DNA from: Bacillus sp. SB49
GTDB lineage: Bacteria; Bacillota; Bacilli; Bacillales; Halobacillaceae
Reading direction: 5' to 3'
Length of the DNA: 64,000 bases
Assembly: GCF_000469135.2 (NCBI RefSeq)
Contig: NZ_CP048117.1
Location: forward strand, 2,207,501-2,271,500
Shown here: one piece after another, positions 36,591 through 45,431 of the stretch
How the letters are laid out: every line of letters begins with the position of its first letter
Position numbering within the stretch: position 1 is the stretch's first letter
Made by a program: the position numbers and the translations under genes
The notes under the pieces: model-generated
What the model was told of the DNA's origin: nothing
What the model saw: the letters and a program-made list of their open reading frames with translations, nothing else
Database searches by the model: none

Positions 36591-37691
36591 TTATCGTTTA
36601 TAAAATGGTGTAGTGACGACTTTCGCCTTTAAACGGCGTTTCCGCACTTGGACAATGACTTCCGTGCCAGGTTCCGTAAACTCTTTCTTCAATAAGGCAA
36701 GTCCAATGTTTTTTCCTAAAGTCGGAGACTGGGTACCTGTCGTTACAAAACCGATATTCTCTTCTCCGACGAACACTTCATAATGCGTACGCGGTATGCC
36801 TTTATCGATCATTTCAATTCCTACAAGCTTCCTTTGAGGACCGTTTCCCTTCTGTTCTTTCAACACGTTCTTTCCTATGAAGTCCGCATCCTTGTTCACT
36901 TTTACCGCAAAGCCAAGACCTGCTTCCATCGGAGTAATATCCGCACTTAACTCCTGGCCGTATAACGCCAGATTCGCTTCAAATCGAAGCGTATCCCTCG
37001 CCCCCAGCCCGATCGGCTGTAATCCGTGCGGCTCACCGGCAGTAAGAAGCGCCTGCCACAGCTCCCTTCCAGCTTCTGCAGGAAGGTATATTTCAAACCC
37101 ATCCTCGCCGGTGTATCCGGTCCGTGAGACAATAGCTTCTTTTGATACACCTTTCAAGCGGACATCGGATAGAAAACGAAAGAACTTAATGGAAGAAACG
37201 TCGCTGTCCGTCAATGTCTGCAAGATCTCTTCTGCTTTGGGACCCTGGACAGCAAGTTGAACGTATTCATCCGATACATCCTGGATTGTCACATCGCCTG
37301 TCTGGTGATCTTTCAACCACTGATAGTCCTTTTCTCTGTTCGCTGCATTGACGACGAGCAAGTATTTCGCTTCGTCCAGATGATAGACGATCAAATCATC
37401 GACCGTTCCACCGTTCTCATAGCACATGATCGTATACTGGGCCTTCCCCGGTTCCAATTTAGAAACATCATTCGTCAACATTTTCTGTAGAAAAGGAAGA
37501 CTGCCCGGTCCTTCCACCATCACTTCTCCCATATGGGATACATCGAACAACCCGGCAGCCGTTCGTGTAGCCTCATGCTCCTCCTTGATACTCGTAAATT
37601 GGACAGGTAAATCCCAACCTCCGAAATCAATCGTTTTTGCTCCGAGTTCTTTGTATTCAGGGAACAAAGGGGTACGCTTCAACTCTGTCAT
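36591..37691 (-). CDS. gcvT: Aminomethyltransferase (glycine cleavage T protein)
   Basis: GcvT moves the aminomethyl carbon to tetrahydrofolate and releases ammonia. The 366-residue protein shows [11 protein letters not shown], the [16 protein letters not shown] region, the catalytic-site [13 protein letters not shown], and [17 protein letters not shown]. The ATG at 37691 follows AAGGAG; a GTG nine bases upstream is too close to that site. It is the first gene of gcvT-gcvPA-gcvPB and lies behind a glycine riboswitch, so glycine should raise expression. The H protein gene is not in this window. Confidence 0.97.
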   Translation of the reverse strand: MTELKRTPLFPEYKELGAKTIDFGGWDLPVQFTSIKEEHEATRTAAGLFDVSHMGEVMVEGPGSLPFLQKMLTNDVSKLEPGKAQYTIMCYENGGTVDDLIVYHLDEAKYLLVVNAANREKDYQWLKDHQTGDVTIQDVSDEYVQLAVQGPKAEEILQTLTDSDVSSIKFFRFLSDVRLKGVSKEAIVSRTGYTGEDGFEIYLPAEAGRELWQALLTAGEPHGLQPIGLGARDTLRFEANLALYGQELSADITPMEAGLGFAVKVNKDADFIGKNVLKEQKGNGPQRKLVGIEMIDKGIPRTHYEVFVGEENIGFVTTGTQSPTLGKNIGLALLKKEFTEPGTEVIVQVRKRRLKAKVVTTPFYKR

Positions 37692-37724
37692 CCAAACCAC
37701 TCCTTATGCAATGTGATCATCCAT

Positions 37725-37761
37725 AAAAAAAGAGACTCCTCCTGTAATCAAGGGAGTCTCT
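37725..37761 (-). terminator. Riboswitch-controlled terminator before gcvT
   Basis: AGAGACTCC (37731-37739) pairs with GGAGTCTCT (37753-37761) and the minus strand continues with TTTTTTT. It overlaps the end of the second glycine aptamer, as expected for an expression platform where ligand binding prevents termination. Confidence 0.85.
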
Positions 37762-37955
37762 GTCCATGTAAGCCAGAAAGTTTCACGTACGGATTCCTAT
37801 ATCCGTCCGCTTGCTTCTTGGGCGGTCTGCTTCTTCGCAGACGCTCTCCAGAGTTGCGTCCTGTAAAGGTCTTTTTGCCTGAGAGATTCACAAAGATTGT
37901 TTGCTCCTTCGGCGCCACGGTAGTAGTCTCTCCCATTACAGTCATCCGCTTTCGT
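37757..37955 (-). promoter_or_regulatory. Tandem glycine riboswitch
   Basis: The minus-strand leader of gcvT shows both glycine aptamers. The first runs from GGGAGAGACTAC through GCGCCGAAGGAGCAAAC, AATCTCTCAGGCAAAAAGAC and ends at ACTCTGGAGAG. The second follows with CGCCCAAGAAGCAAGCGG, GTGAAACTTTCTGGC and ends at GGACAGAG. The conserved cores and the short linker between them are intact. Cooperative glycine binding normally turns on glycine cleavage genes. Confidence 0.92.
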
Positions 37956-38026
37956 ATTTTATTAGATTGCAGCGGGCATACTATTTTATAGCTTATGGAT
38001 GCGGTTTTCACTTCAAATTCAGCTAC

Positions 38027-38035
38027 ATTATATCA
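38027..38035 (-). promoter_or_regulatory. Extended -10 promoter of the gcv riboswitch transcript
   Basis: TGATATAAT on the minus strand is a perfect extended -10 (TG-N-TATAAT), about 70 bp before the first aptamer. The -35 region is weak. Confidence 0.55.
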
Positions 38036-38122
38036 CGCATTCTTTACAAAAGACATGGGAATTCAACAAATTATTCACAATCTTTACGAAAGGCAAACTA
38101 TTAGAAAAAGGAGCGATTCCAT

Positions 38123-39766
38123 ATGATTCAAATTCATCCAGATGAAGCGTTTTTACACACATTATCCGGTCATTTGGACTCTTCGGAAAGACTGAGTTCC
38201 TGGGAGGGGTTCAAACTTGCCTATAAAGCGGCACAGTTCCAAACGGTCCCACACTTTGATGGTCTGCTTTCCCTTGAACACCTTCCCCATATCGACTTCA
38301 TGGAACATCAGATAGAAGCTGCCTCCAAGGTCATCCACCATATGCATGGCAGGGCGATTCTGGCTGATGAAGTGGGGCTCGGTAAGACACTGGAAGCAGG
38401 GCTGATTTTGAAAGAGCTTATGATCAGAGGGCGGGCGAAGAAAGTATTGATTCTCACGCCTGCATCTCTCGTGAACCAATGGATACAGGAATTGAACGAG
38501 AAATTCTATATTCAGGCCGCTTCTCCCAGGAAAAAACATGCATCGTGGAAAGAATGGGAAATAACGGTCACATCGATTGATATGGCGAAAAGAGAACAGC
38601 ATAAAGAGGAAATACTTAATATTGATTACGACCTGGTGATCATTGATGAGGCACATAAACTAAAGAATCACCAGACGAAGAACTATCAATTTGTCCAGTC
38701 GTTGAAAAAGACTTACTGCCTGTTACTCACGGCAACACCGATACAGAACAAACTGAGCGACCTGTTCAATCTCGTCTCTATATTGAAACCAGGATATTTG
38801 GGAAACCTGACAGATTTCAAAAAGAAATACCAGAAGAATGCCGATCAAGACGAACGTACAGAACACATTCATTCTCTTGTTGGAAAATTAATGATTCGGA
38901 ACCGGCGGAAGGATACAGGACTGGATGCTTCCAAGCGGAAAGTGACGAATGAACGCCTGGAATTCTCCGAGGAAGAGGCAAAAGTCTACCAAAGCCTCGA
39001 GACATTGAAAGCCTCACACCCTTCGTTTACGTGGCTGACCCTTGCGAAAGAATTATGTTCTTCCAGAGAAGCCTGTTTCCTGTCGCTTCAAGAATTAAAG
39101 AAGAAAGCACCGGAAGGGAAAAGCGCCTTGTATGATGACATCATGGAGGCGGTCGGTAGTCTCCCCCACCATGTGAAAGCGAAGCGAATGATCGAAAAAA
39201 TTGAACAGACAAAAGAAAAGTTCATTATTTTCACAGAGTATCGGGCAACCCAGTTCTATCTCCAGTGGTACCTGCAGCAGCACGGAATTACCTCGGTCCC
39301 ATTCAGCGGAAAGTTCAATAAAGGGAAGCGGGACTGGATGAAGCAGCTGTTCAGAGATAAGGCTCAAGTCATGGTAGCAACCGAAGCGGGCGGAGAAGGT
39401 ATTAATCTGCAGTTCTGTCACCACATGATCAACTACGACCTGCCTTGGAACCCGATGCGCCTCGAACAAAGAATCGGCAGGATTCACCGGTTCGGTCAAG
39501 AAAACGACGTCAAGATTTATAACTTTGCCATCAAAAATACGATTGAAGACCATATCATGAATATGCTTTATGAGAAAATTGAAGTCTTTAAGAATGCGGT
39601 CGGAGACCTGGACCACATTCTGGAGCAAATACCTGGAGGGTCATTCGATCAGCAGATACAGTCGATCCTTAAGCAGTCGGAGAGTCAAGGCGAAGTGAAT
39701 ATAAAACTGAACAATCTGGTCAGCTACGTAGAATACAGCGTAAATGAGAGGAGAGAATCCAGTTGA
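38123..39766 (+). CDS. yqhH: SNF2-family DNA/RNA helicase YqhH
   Basis: This 547-residue protein is a RapA/SNF2-type ATPase. It has motif I ADEVGLGKTLEAG near residue 80, DEAH box VIIDEAHKLKN, motif III LLTATPIQN, and C-terminal motifs EAGGEGINLQFCHHMINYDLPWNP and RIGRIHRFGQ. It may remodel transcription or nucleoprotein complexes; the substrate is not known. The ATG at 38123 follows AAAAAGGAG. It is divergent from gcvT and overlaps yqhG by 4 bp, so the two are an operon, as in B. subtilis. Confidence 0.94.
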   Translation: MIQIHPDEAFLHTLSGHLDSSERLSSWEGFKLAYKAAQFQTVPHFDGLLSLEHLPHIDFMEHQIEAASKVIHHMHGRAILADEVGLGKTLEAGLILKELMIRGRAKKVLILTPASLVNQWIQELNEKFYIQAASPRKKHASWKEWEITVTSIDMAKREQHKEEILNIDYDLVIIDEAHKLKNHQTKNYQFVQSLKKTYCLLLTATPIQNKLSDLFNLVSILKPGYLGNLTDFKKKYQKNADQDERTEHIHSLVGKLMIRNRRKDTGLDASKRKVTNERLEFSEEEAKVYQSLETLKASHPSFTWLTLAKELCSSREACFLSLQELKKKAPEGKSALYDDIMEAVGSLPHHVKAKRMIEKIEQTKEKFIIFTEYRATQFYLQWYLQQHGITSVPFSGKFNKGKRDWMKQLFRDKAQVMVATEAGGEGINLQFCHHMINYDLPWNPMRLEQRIGRIHRFGQENDVKIYNFAIKNTIEDHIMNMLYEKIEVFKNAVGDLDHILEQIPGGSFDQQIQSILKQSESQGEVNIKLNNLVSYVEYSVNERRESS

Positions 39767-40569
39767 ATGAAACAAACCCGCACGAAAGTTTCGTCCAATC
39801 TTTCTTTGAAACATACGGTTGTTCCATTATAGACAAAGCTAAAGGACATTTTACGGTCCAGCTGACCAGTGAAATGGATGAAGAGATTATGAACCGCCCG
39901 TTCTACTGGCATTATATGAAGAAAATGAACCGGGATGGAGACCCGATGCAGTTGACCTTCACCGATACCAACCATACGGAAAAAGAAGGAATTTATCTTC
40001 ATGCCGGCACTCCGAAGCTGCACTCGCTCTATCATACGGCCATTAAGAAAGGGAAGACGGCTCGTTTGTACGAAGTCATCGATACCCCTGGTACAAACAG
40101 GGCGATGAGTCCATGGCTCATCTTAAACCTGCAGCTCCAATACAGAGGAAAACAAGCTAAGGACGAACCTTTATCCATTGGTATAAACCTCATTCACGGG
40201 ACGCTTATGGTCGGAATGATGGAGCGGATCATGCCGCTGCGGTTTGAATCAACCGTATCCGACTATACGTTCCCGATGACACCTGTGATTTCCTTGAAGA
40301 ACGCCTATGTACGCATACAAAAGCATCTGGAACAGCATATTCAAGCGAGAACGAATAAATGGGCGGAAGAATCCATTTTAGAATGGAATAAAGAGAGAGA
40401 GTTGTTGGAAACATTTTATCAGTCGGAAGACATTGACCTCGATTCTTTCACAAGGGAAAGAGAACAGCTCGACATCCGCTACAAACCGAGAATTGAGTGG
40501 GACGTTATAAACGGCGGTCTTTTTTACCTATCGCAGAATACGAGTGCCGAGTGGCTGACCAAACGATAA
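39763..40569 (+). CDS. yqhG: Conserved protein YqhG
   Basis: YqhG is an uncharacterised Bacillus protein always paired with yqhH. The 268-residue soluble protein has a beta-rich first half and a charged helical C-terminal half (about 190-245) and no membrane segment. The TTG at 39763 overlaps the yqhH stop (TTGA) and has AGGAGAG upstream with 9-base spacing. Coupling suggests YqhG works with or on the helicase. I recognise no catalytic motif. Confidence 0.85.
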   Translation: MNETNPHESFVQSFFETYGCSIIDKAKGHFTVQLTSEMDEEIMNRPFYWHYMKKMNRDGDPMQLTFTDTNHTEKEGIYLHAGTPKLHSLYHTAIKKGKTARLYEVIDTPGTNRAMSPWLILNLQLQYRGKQAKDEPLSIGINLIHGTLMVGMMERIMPLRFESTVSDYTFPMTPVISLKNAYVRIQKHLEQHIQARTNKWAEESILEWNKERELLETFYQSEDIDLDSFTREREQLDIRYKPRIEWDVINGGLFYLSQNTSAEWLTKR

Positions 40570-40735
40570 CAAAACAGTCGGCGGAAGAGAAGAACCTCTC
40601 ATCCGCCGCGTCTGCGTTTGGTGAGCGGGAATCCACAAACGGATAAGACATAGAGAAAAGGCATACGGGCCAGTGGAAGCGCTCATTTTACTTGATTCGC
40701 CTTCCCTTCCTGCATATCACTTCTTCAACAAGCTG
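40570..40735. other. Structured non-coding gap after yqhG
   Basis: The gap contains two imperfect hairpins. CGGCGGA and TCCGCCG (40579-40608) enclose an inner AGAG/CTCT. A second has outer GTCT with AGAC and inner CGTTTG with CAAACG (40610-40650). No T run follows on the plus strand, so it is not a normal terminator. No reading frame is credible. In B. subtilis this position holds sin and tasA genes, which are absent. Confidence 0.45.
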
Positions 40736-40766
40736 AAAAAAGCCGCTGATTTCTCAGCGGCTTTTT
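40736..40766 (-). terminator. yqzE terminator
   Basis: AAAAAGCCGCTGA (40737-40749) pairs with TCAGCGGCTTTTT (40754-40766) around a 4-base loop; the minus strand ends in T's. Confidence 0.9.
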
Positions 40767-40771
40767 CGGTT

Positions 40772-40957
40772 TCAAGGATTTGTAATCCTTCTTTTTCTTT
40801 TAAACAACTTCCAAGCAAAGGGAAGAATGCCGAACCAATACGAGGATGATTTCTTGGAAGGTTTCTCTTCCTTCCTCAACCTTTTTTCTTCTTTAGACAA
40901 ATGCATGTACTTGACCATTTCTTCTGTCAAAAATTTCACATAATCATTCTTGTCCAT
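40772..40957 (-). CDS. yqzE: YqzE family small protein
   Basis: This 61-residue protein matches the pattern of B. subtilis YqzE: an N-terminal NDYVKFLTEEMVKYM helix, a KEEKRLRKEEKPSKK basic-acidic stretch, and the C-terminal YWFGILPFAWKLFKR segment that could lie on a membrane. The ATG follows AGAGGGA. In B. subtilis yqzE is near comG, and it is adjacent here too. Its function is unknown. Confidence 0.85.
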   Translation of the reverse strand: MDKNDYVKFLTEEMVKYMHLSKEEKRLRKEEKPSKKSSSYWFGILPFAWKLFKRKRRITNP

Positions 40958-41006
40958 TTGAATCCCTCTTTTTTAACCGTTTGGTTCTAGTATGTACCTA
41001 TCACCA

Positions 41007-41489
41007 TTATTTTAGACGCAATTGTATTTCCTCCGCTATTACCTGTGGTGATTTCTTATCTACATCAATGGTGATATCCGCCACTTCCTTATAATAAGGA
41101 AGGCGTTCTTGAAACCGCTTCTGCTTGTCAGAAGATGCACCGGACCACAAAGGACGATTTTTATCGCCGGCGAGACGTGCTGTGATCGTCTCCCACTCCG
41201 CCCTTAAATAAACGACGGTTCCTTCTGCAAGAATTCTTCGATTTTCCTCCTGGAGAATGACGCCTCCCCCGGTGGAAACAATGCCGTCCCCGTGAAGCCC
41301 TTTTAGAAAACGCGTTTCCGCAGAACGGAAATACGCTTCTCCGTATCGCTCGAACATCTCAGGAATCGTCATCCCTTCCAGACGTTCGATTTCTCTGTCC
41401 ATCTCCACCGCTTTGTACCCGGTTGCTTCTCCAAGCTGTTCTGCTACGGTCGTTTTTCCGCTTCCCATGAAACCTACGATAAAAATCAT
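41007..41489 (-). CDS. aroK: Shikimate kinase
   Basis: AroK phosphorylates shikimate at the 3-position with ATP. The 160-residue protein shows Walker A GFMGSGKTTV at residue 6, the shikimate-binding D34/R-type segment VEMDREIERLEG, the FRSAETRFL arginine, and the glycine-rich STGGGVILQEENR. The last part has the lid-type RPLW. It lies between yqzE and the divergent comG operon and is probably a single-gene unit. Confidence 0.95.
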   Translation of the reverse strand: MIFIVGFMGSGKTTVAEQLGEATGYKAVEMDREIERLEGMTIPEMFERYGEAYFRSAETRFLKGLHGDGIVSTGGGVILQEENRRILAEGTVVYLRAEWETITARLAGDKNRPLWSGASSDKQKRFQERLPYYKEVADITIDVDKKSPQVIAEEIQLRLK

Positions 41490-41587
41490 TGACGGGCCCC
41501 CTTTTTATTTTTTCCTGAAGCAGGATTTACTCGATCATTGTCGAATATAATTCTATGTATAAATTTAGAAATGAGGTGATTATTCAT

Positions 41588-42598
41588 TTGAACTCCGTCG
41601 CCACCCGCGCAAACGACCTCGTCCTCTCCGCGATTCAGCAGTCTGCCTCCGATATCCATTTCACACCTTACTCCGAGAACGCGAACGTCCATTTCCGCAT
41701 CCATGGGGAACGAATTTTCCACTCGAAACTTCCACTGCCTATGTATCAGAAAATCCTTTCCTATTACAAGTTCACTTCCGGTATGGACATTGGTGAACAG
41801 AAGCGCCCCCAGAACGGCACCATCCCTTACAGAAACAACCACTCGATTTTCGATCTCCGTCTCTCCACTCTTCCCATTACCGGAACGGAGAGTCTCGCCA
41901 TTCGCATACTGAATCCGATGAACCATATGCCACTCGAACAACTCTTCCTCTTCCCTCATCAGCGGAACCGTCTGGAATCCTGGCTTCGTCACCGAAGCGG
42001 AATGATCCTGTTTACCGGACCGACAGGGAGTGGAAAAACAACCACCCTGTACGCCTTGATTCAATCCCTCATGACACAGAGCTCCTTCCAGGCCATCACG
42101 CTTGAAGATCCCATCGAGAAGAATCTGAACAACATTATTCAGGTCCAGGTAAATGAACGGGCCGGTGTTACCTATGACACCGGTCTCAAAGCGGCACTTC
42201 GTCATGATCCTGATCTATTGATGGTCGGAGAAATCAGGGACCAGGCAACAGCAAAATTCGCTTTTCGAGCAGCGCTCAGCGGACACCTCGTCATCAGTAC
42301 GATTCACGCAATGAATGCCTATGGAACCATTCACCGTTTGAAGGAGATGGACATCCAGCAGGCGGAATTGGAGCAGTCCCTCATTGCTATCACCGCTCAG
42401 CAGCTCGTTCCAATTACGGCAAACAAACAGCTGCCGAAACGAGCGGCTATTCTCGAAATGCTTGAAGGAGAGCTCCTACGCCGGGCGATGCTCGGGACCG
42501 CACCTTCCCCACATCTTTTTCATTCATTCCAGAAACTGAGGAGGAAAGCCTATGCTCTCGGCTTTATTGAGAAAAAGGAAGCAGGTCCGCTCCTCTGA
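41588..42598 (+). CDS. comGA: Competence pseudopilus ATPase ComGA
   Basis: ComGA is a PilB/GspE-type ATPase that drives assembly of the competence pilus used in DNA uptake. The 336-residue protein has Walker A GPTGSGKTTTLYAL near residue 140, the Asp box ITLEDPIEK, Walker B RHDPDLLMVGEIRD, and the His box SGHLVISTIHA. It lacks the four-Cys metal motif of many GspE proteins. The TTG at 41588 is chosen for the AGGTGAT site; the ATG at 41555 has none. I see no clear ComK box upstream. It overlaps comGB by 47 bp. Confidence 0.95.
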   Translation: MNSVATRANDLVLSAIQQSASDIHFTPYSENANVHFRIHGERIFHSKLPLPMYQKILSYYKFTSGMDIGEQKRPQNGTIPYRNNHSIFDLRLSTLPITGTESLAIRILNPMNHMPLEQLFLFPHQRNRLESWLRHRSGMILFTGPTGSGKTTTLYALIQSLMTQSSFQAITLEDPIEKNLNNIIQVQVNERAGVTYDTGLKAALRHDPDLLMVGEIRDQATAKFAFRAALSGHLVISTIHAMNAYGTIHRLKEMDIQQAELEQSLIAITAQQLVPITANKQLPKRAAILEMLEGELLRRAMLGTAPSPHLFHSFQKLRRKAYALGFIEKKEAGPLL

Positions 42599-43604
42599 TC
42601 GAAGGCTGCCGGATCATTTGCAAATCCTGTTCCTTCATAGACTCAGTCATATCCTCAGTAAGGGATATCCTCTGCTTGAGGCTTTAAGAATGACCGGTTG
42701 GGACGCACGATTAAAGCCTGTCGCAGAGTCACTGATTACAGCACTTGGAAGAGGAGATACGATTGATCAGGCCTATAAACACGCCCGCTTCTCAAAAACC
42801 GTAACCAACTTTCTATATTTCAGCAACATCCACTTCGACCTGCCTCACATCTTCCGTCAGACCAAACAGCTTATGGAAATGAAGAAAGAATACAAAGAAA
42901 GAATCACCCGCGTCCTCCGATACCCTCTTCTGCTCTTAGTTTTCCTCATTGGTGCTTTTACAATCATGAAAAGGACCGTCTTGCCTAATTTCATCCAACT
43001 CTTTGAAGGAGAGTCCACCAGCACTTTGTGGCTGCTGATGGGGGTCGATTATTTCATGACCGGAATGGTAATCATTTTCCTGCTCCTGGGCGGTTCTCTT
43101 GTATCTCTCCTGTTTATATTACCGAGGATGTCCGTACAAAACAAGTTGGATTTCTATCAGCGTTTTCCAGTACTGCGCGTTTATTACTCCTATTCTGCCT
43201 CCTATTCCTTCACTACCCACCTTCACTCCTTACTGCGTGCGGGATTGACCTTAAAGCAATCGATGGAAACGATGCGGGACCATCACGGGGATGAGGTTTT
43301 GTCCACTTACAGTAAAGAGATCCTCCTTCAGCTGGGCGAGGGAAAGTCTTTTGGACAGGCATTACACAGCTGCCCGTTATTCCGAACAGAGCTGACTGAT
43401 ATCTTCCACCACACCAACGATGTGGAAGCACTGCAAAGCGAACTGGAAATACTGGCTGAATTTTTCATTGAACATATTCAGAGTAAGATTACGACTTGGA
43501 TCCAGAGAATACAGCCGATATTTTTCGTTCTGGTAGCTGTGGTGATCATAAGTATTTATGCATCCATCATGCTTCCTCTATATGGATGGATGAATCAACT
43601 ATAA
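42552..43604 (+). CDS. comGB: Competence pseudopilus inner-membrane protein ComGB
   Basis: ComGB is the GspF/PilC-type polytopic platform of the pseudopilus. The 350-residue protein has two GspF domains (about 25-130 and 215-330) and three transmembrane segments (about 123-142, 168-192, 322-345). The start ATG at 42552 follows GAGGAAAG and lies within the comGA 3' end. Confidence 0.95.
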   Translation: MLSALLRKRKQVRSSDRRLPDHLQILFLHRLSHILSKGYPLLEALRMTGWDARLKPVAESLITALGRGDTIDQAYKHARFSKTVTNFLYFSNIHFDLPHIFRQTKQLMEMKKEYKERITRVLRYPLLLLVFLIGAFTIMKRTVLPNFIQLFEGESTSTLWLLMGVDYFMTGMVIIFLLLGGSLVSLLFILPRMSVQNKLDFYQRFPVLRVYYSYSASYSFTTHLHSLLRAGLTLKQSMETMRDHHGDEVLSTYSKEILLQLGEGKSFGQALHSCPLFRTELTDIFHHTNDVEALQSELEILAEFFIEHIQSKITTWIQRIQPIFFVLVAVVIISIYASIMLPLYGWMNQL

Positions 43605-43624
43605 CGAAAAGGAGTCGTTCAAAC

Positions 43625-43924
43625 ATGAAAAATGAAAAAGGATTCACACTAATCGAGATGCTTATCGTGCTGCTGGTCATTTCCGTACTGCTTATCATCA
43701 CGATTCCAAACATGACCAAGAATAGTCAGAATATCCGCGACAAAGGATGCGAGGCACTCACAGCGACGGCGGAAGCCCAGGCAGAAGCCTATTTTCTTGA
43801 TAATGATGCCTATCCAACGACGATAGACGTATTAAAAACCGAGGGATATTTGAAAGAAACAAAGTGTCCGAATGGAGATACCTTAACGATTACAGACGGC
43901 AAAGTTGATCATGCCCCTTCCTAA
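43625..43924 (+). CDS. comGC: Major competence pseudopilin ComGC
   Basis: ComGC is the main pilus subunit. The 99-residue pre-pilin has the cleavage site KGFTLIEM at its N-terminus followed by a hydrophobic helix (about 9-28). It has two cysteines (CEAL and KCPNG) that can form a disulfide. The ATG at 43625 follows AAAAGGAG and is the correct start; a longer frame from 43496 lies inside comGB. The prepilin peptidase ComC is not in this window. Confidence 0.95.
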   Translation: MKNEKGFTLIEMLIVLLVISVLLIITIPNMTKNSQNIRDKGCEALTATAEAQAEAYFLDNDAYPTTIDVLKTEGYLKETKCPNGDTLTITDGKVDHAPS

Positions 43925-44357
43925 TTCACAGAGCGGTTACACGTTTACAGAAACAGTCCTCGTCCTGTTATCATGGTCCATCCTCCTCCTCTGTATCGCA
44001 CCTCTGCACCATCACACCCTCCACCACGTTCAAGAAAAGCTCTTTCTGCAGCAATTCCAGGAAGACGTCCTGTTATCCCAGCAGCTGACTCAATATAAAC
44101 ACCCCTACTTCACCCTTTACTTCTATGAAACGAACAATCAGTACGCTTTATATGACAGCAAGGAAAAACGAATGGTATTTCAGCGCACATTACCAGCTGA
44201 TTGGAGAATCAATATGCTGACACTCAAGCCTCAAGTAAAGTTTAATCAAAGAGGAATCATTCAATCCCCGGGAACCATGAAGTTCACCTCTCGAGACACG
44301 TCATACAAAGTCACCTTTCCATTCGGAACGAGCAGGGTGAGAATAGATGAAGAATGA
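43911..44357 (+). CDS. comGD: Minor pseudopilin ComGD
   Basis: The 148-residue protein starts with a short leader and the prepilin-like SGYTFTETVLVL then a hydrophobic helix, and has a beta-rich C-terminal half. It should be a minor subunit of the competence pilus. The ATG at 43911 lies 14 bp inside comGC and has no strong ribosome binding site, so its synthesis probably relies on coupling to comGC. Confidence 0.9.
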   Translation: MPLPNSQSGYTFTETVLVLLSWSILLLCIAPLHHHTLHHVQEKLFLQQFQEDVLLSQQLTQYKHPYFTLYFYETNNQYALYDSKEKRMVFQRTLPADWRINMLTLKPQVKFNQRGIIQSPGTMKFTSRDTSYKVTFPFGTSRVRIDEE

Positions 44358-44673
44358 AGGTTTTACGCTCCTTGAAACAATCGCCGCTTTCAGCACGGTC
44401 ATGGTCATCTGTCTTACCGTCCTGCCTGCTCTGACTCAACTCCGCTCTGATCAAAAAGAGCTTGCCATGGAAAGAGAAATGGCAGTCCGACTATATGATG
44501 AACTTCAGCTGCATACAGATGAAAAACCTCTTTCCTTTCATTATACCGGAACACAGCCGACCGCTTATGAAATCCAATTATGGAAAAGCGATTCCATCCT
44601 GACCGGCTGTATTACCTGGCAAAGGAAAGATAAAGAGACTAAGGAGTTTTGCTTACATGCCCCGTCTTCATGA
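44347..44673 (+). CDS. comGE: Minor pseudopilin ComGE
   Basis: The 108-residue protein begins MKNEGFTLLETIAAFS, a typical type IV prepilin N-terminus, followed by a hydrophobic helix and a short C-terminal domain. The ATG at 44347 follows GGTGAG and overlaps comGD by 11 bp. It is assigned mainly from motif and order. Confidence 0.9.
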   Translation: MKNEGFTLLETIAAFSTVMVICLTVLPALTQLRSDQKELAMEREMAVRLYDELQLHTDEKPLSFHYTGTQPTAYEIQLWKSDSILTGCITWQRKDKETKEFCLHAPSS

Positions 44674-45073
44674 GTCTAATGGGTTTACTTTTCTGGAAGC
44701 ACTGTTCAGCCTCACTATCATTACCATCATCCTTTTCTTATCGACTCCTTTACTCACTTCTATCCGCAACCCTTCTTACTATGAAGAACAGGCTTCGCTC
44801 CACCTGTTTCACTTCATACAGGAAGAGATCAATGCCTCTAAAAGCTTCTCTTTAAACGGCAACACCCTTCAAATTGTTTCTTGGGATGACCGGATCATTC
44901 AAATTGAGCAATACGGCACCATCGTACGTAGAACCGTAAATGGAACAGGTCACGAAACATTACTCACTCCAGTTGAATCTTTCACTATACACGATAATGG
45001 TCCATCCACCCTTACTTTGGAGGTACAGATCCATGAGGACAGTAGGTTTCAACGACTCATACATCTGCCTTAA
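44657..45073 (+). CDS. comGF: Minor pseudopilin ComGF
   Basis: The 138-residue protein has the prepilin motif SNGFTFLEALFSL, a hydrophobic helix, and a beta-strand-rich C-terminal domain typical of ComGF. The ATG at 44657 follows AAGGAG and overlaps comGE by 17 bp. Confidence 0.9.
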   Translation: MPRLHESNGFTFLEALFSLTIITIILFLSTPLLTSIRNPSYYEEQASLHLFHFIQEEINASKSFSLNGNTLQIVSWDDRIIQIEQYGTIVRRTVNGTGHETLLTPVESFTIHDNGPSTLTLEVQIHEDSRFQRLIHLP

Positions 45074-45431
45074 AAAAAAACGAGAGGAAGGAGTTATCTT
45101 TCCATGGGCATTGTTAATATGCCTGGTGCTTTGCTCCGCCTTACTGACGACAACAGCCATGTATAAGAACCAGCTTAGCAATACAGAGATGACCAAACGC
45201 GCCCTCACCTCCCAATACCTTGTGCAGTCGACACAGAGCATTTTAAACGATGCACTTGTTTCTACTCCAGACCGTGAATCAACCTATACATTCGTTCGAC
45301 AGCTTCCCGAGGGGGAAATCAAATCGGTCTGCACAAAAGATCAGATAGGCGGGTGGATTTGCAACTGGACCATTTCCCTATCAGACGAATCTGTAAAATC
45401 AGTTGTCACTTATCAAGACCCCTCCAAATGA
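45033..45431 (+). CDS. comGG: Competence protein ComGG
   Basis: ComGG is the last pseudopilus component of the operon. The 132-residue protein has one hydrophobic segment (about 22-42) after a basic LKKKREEG stretch, and no clear prepilin cleavage motif of the GFTLxE type, as is common for ComGG. The ATG at 45033 follows GGAGG and overlaps comGF by 41 bp; a longer frame from 44940 has no site. Identity rests mainly on position. Confidence 0.85.
   Translation: MRTVGFNDSYICLKKKREEGVIFPWALLICLVLCSALLTTTAMYKNQLSNTEMTKRALTSQYLVQSTQSILNDALVSTPDRESTYTFVRQLPEGEIKSVCTKDQIGGWICNWTISLSDESVKSVVTYQDPSK

Noticed and set aside
43213-43431. Reading frames antisense to comGB and many other genes
   Set aside because: These are shadows of real genes in other frames without binding sites or family features.
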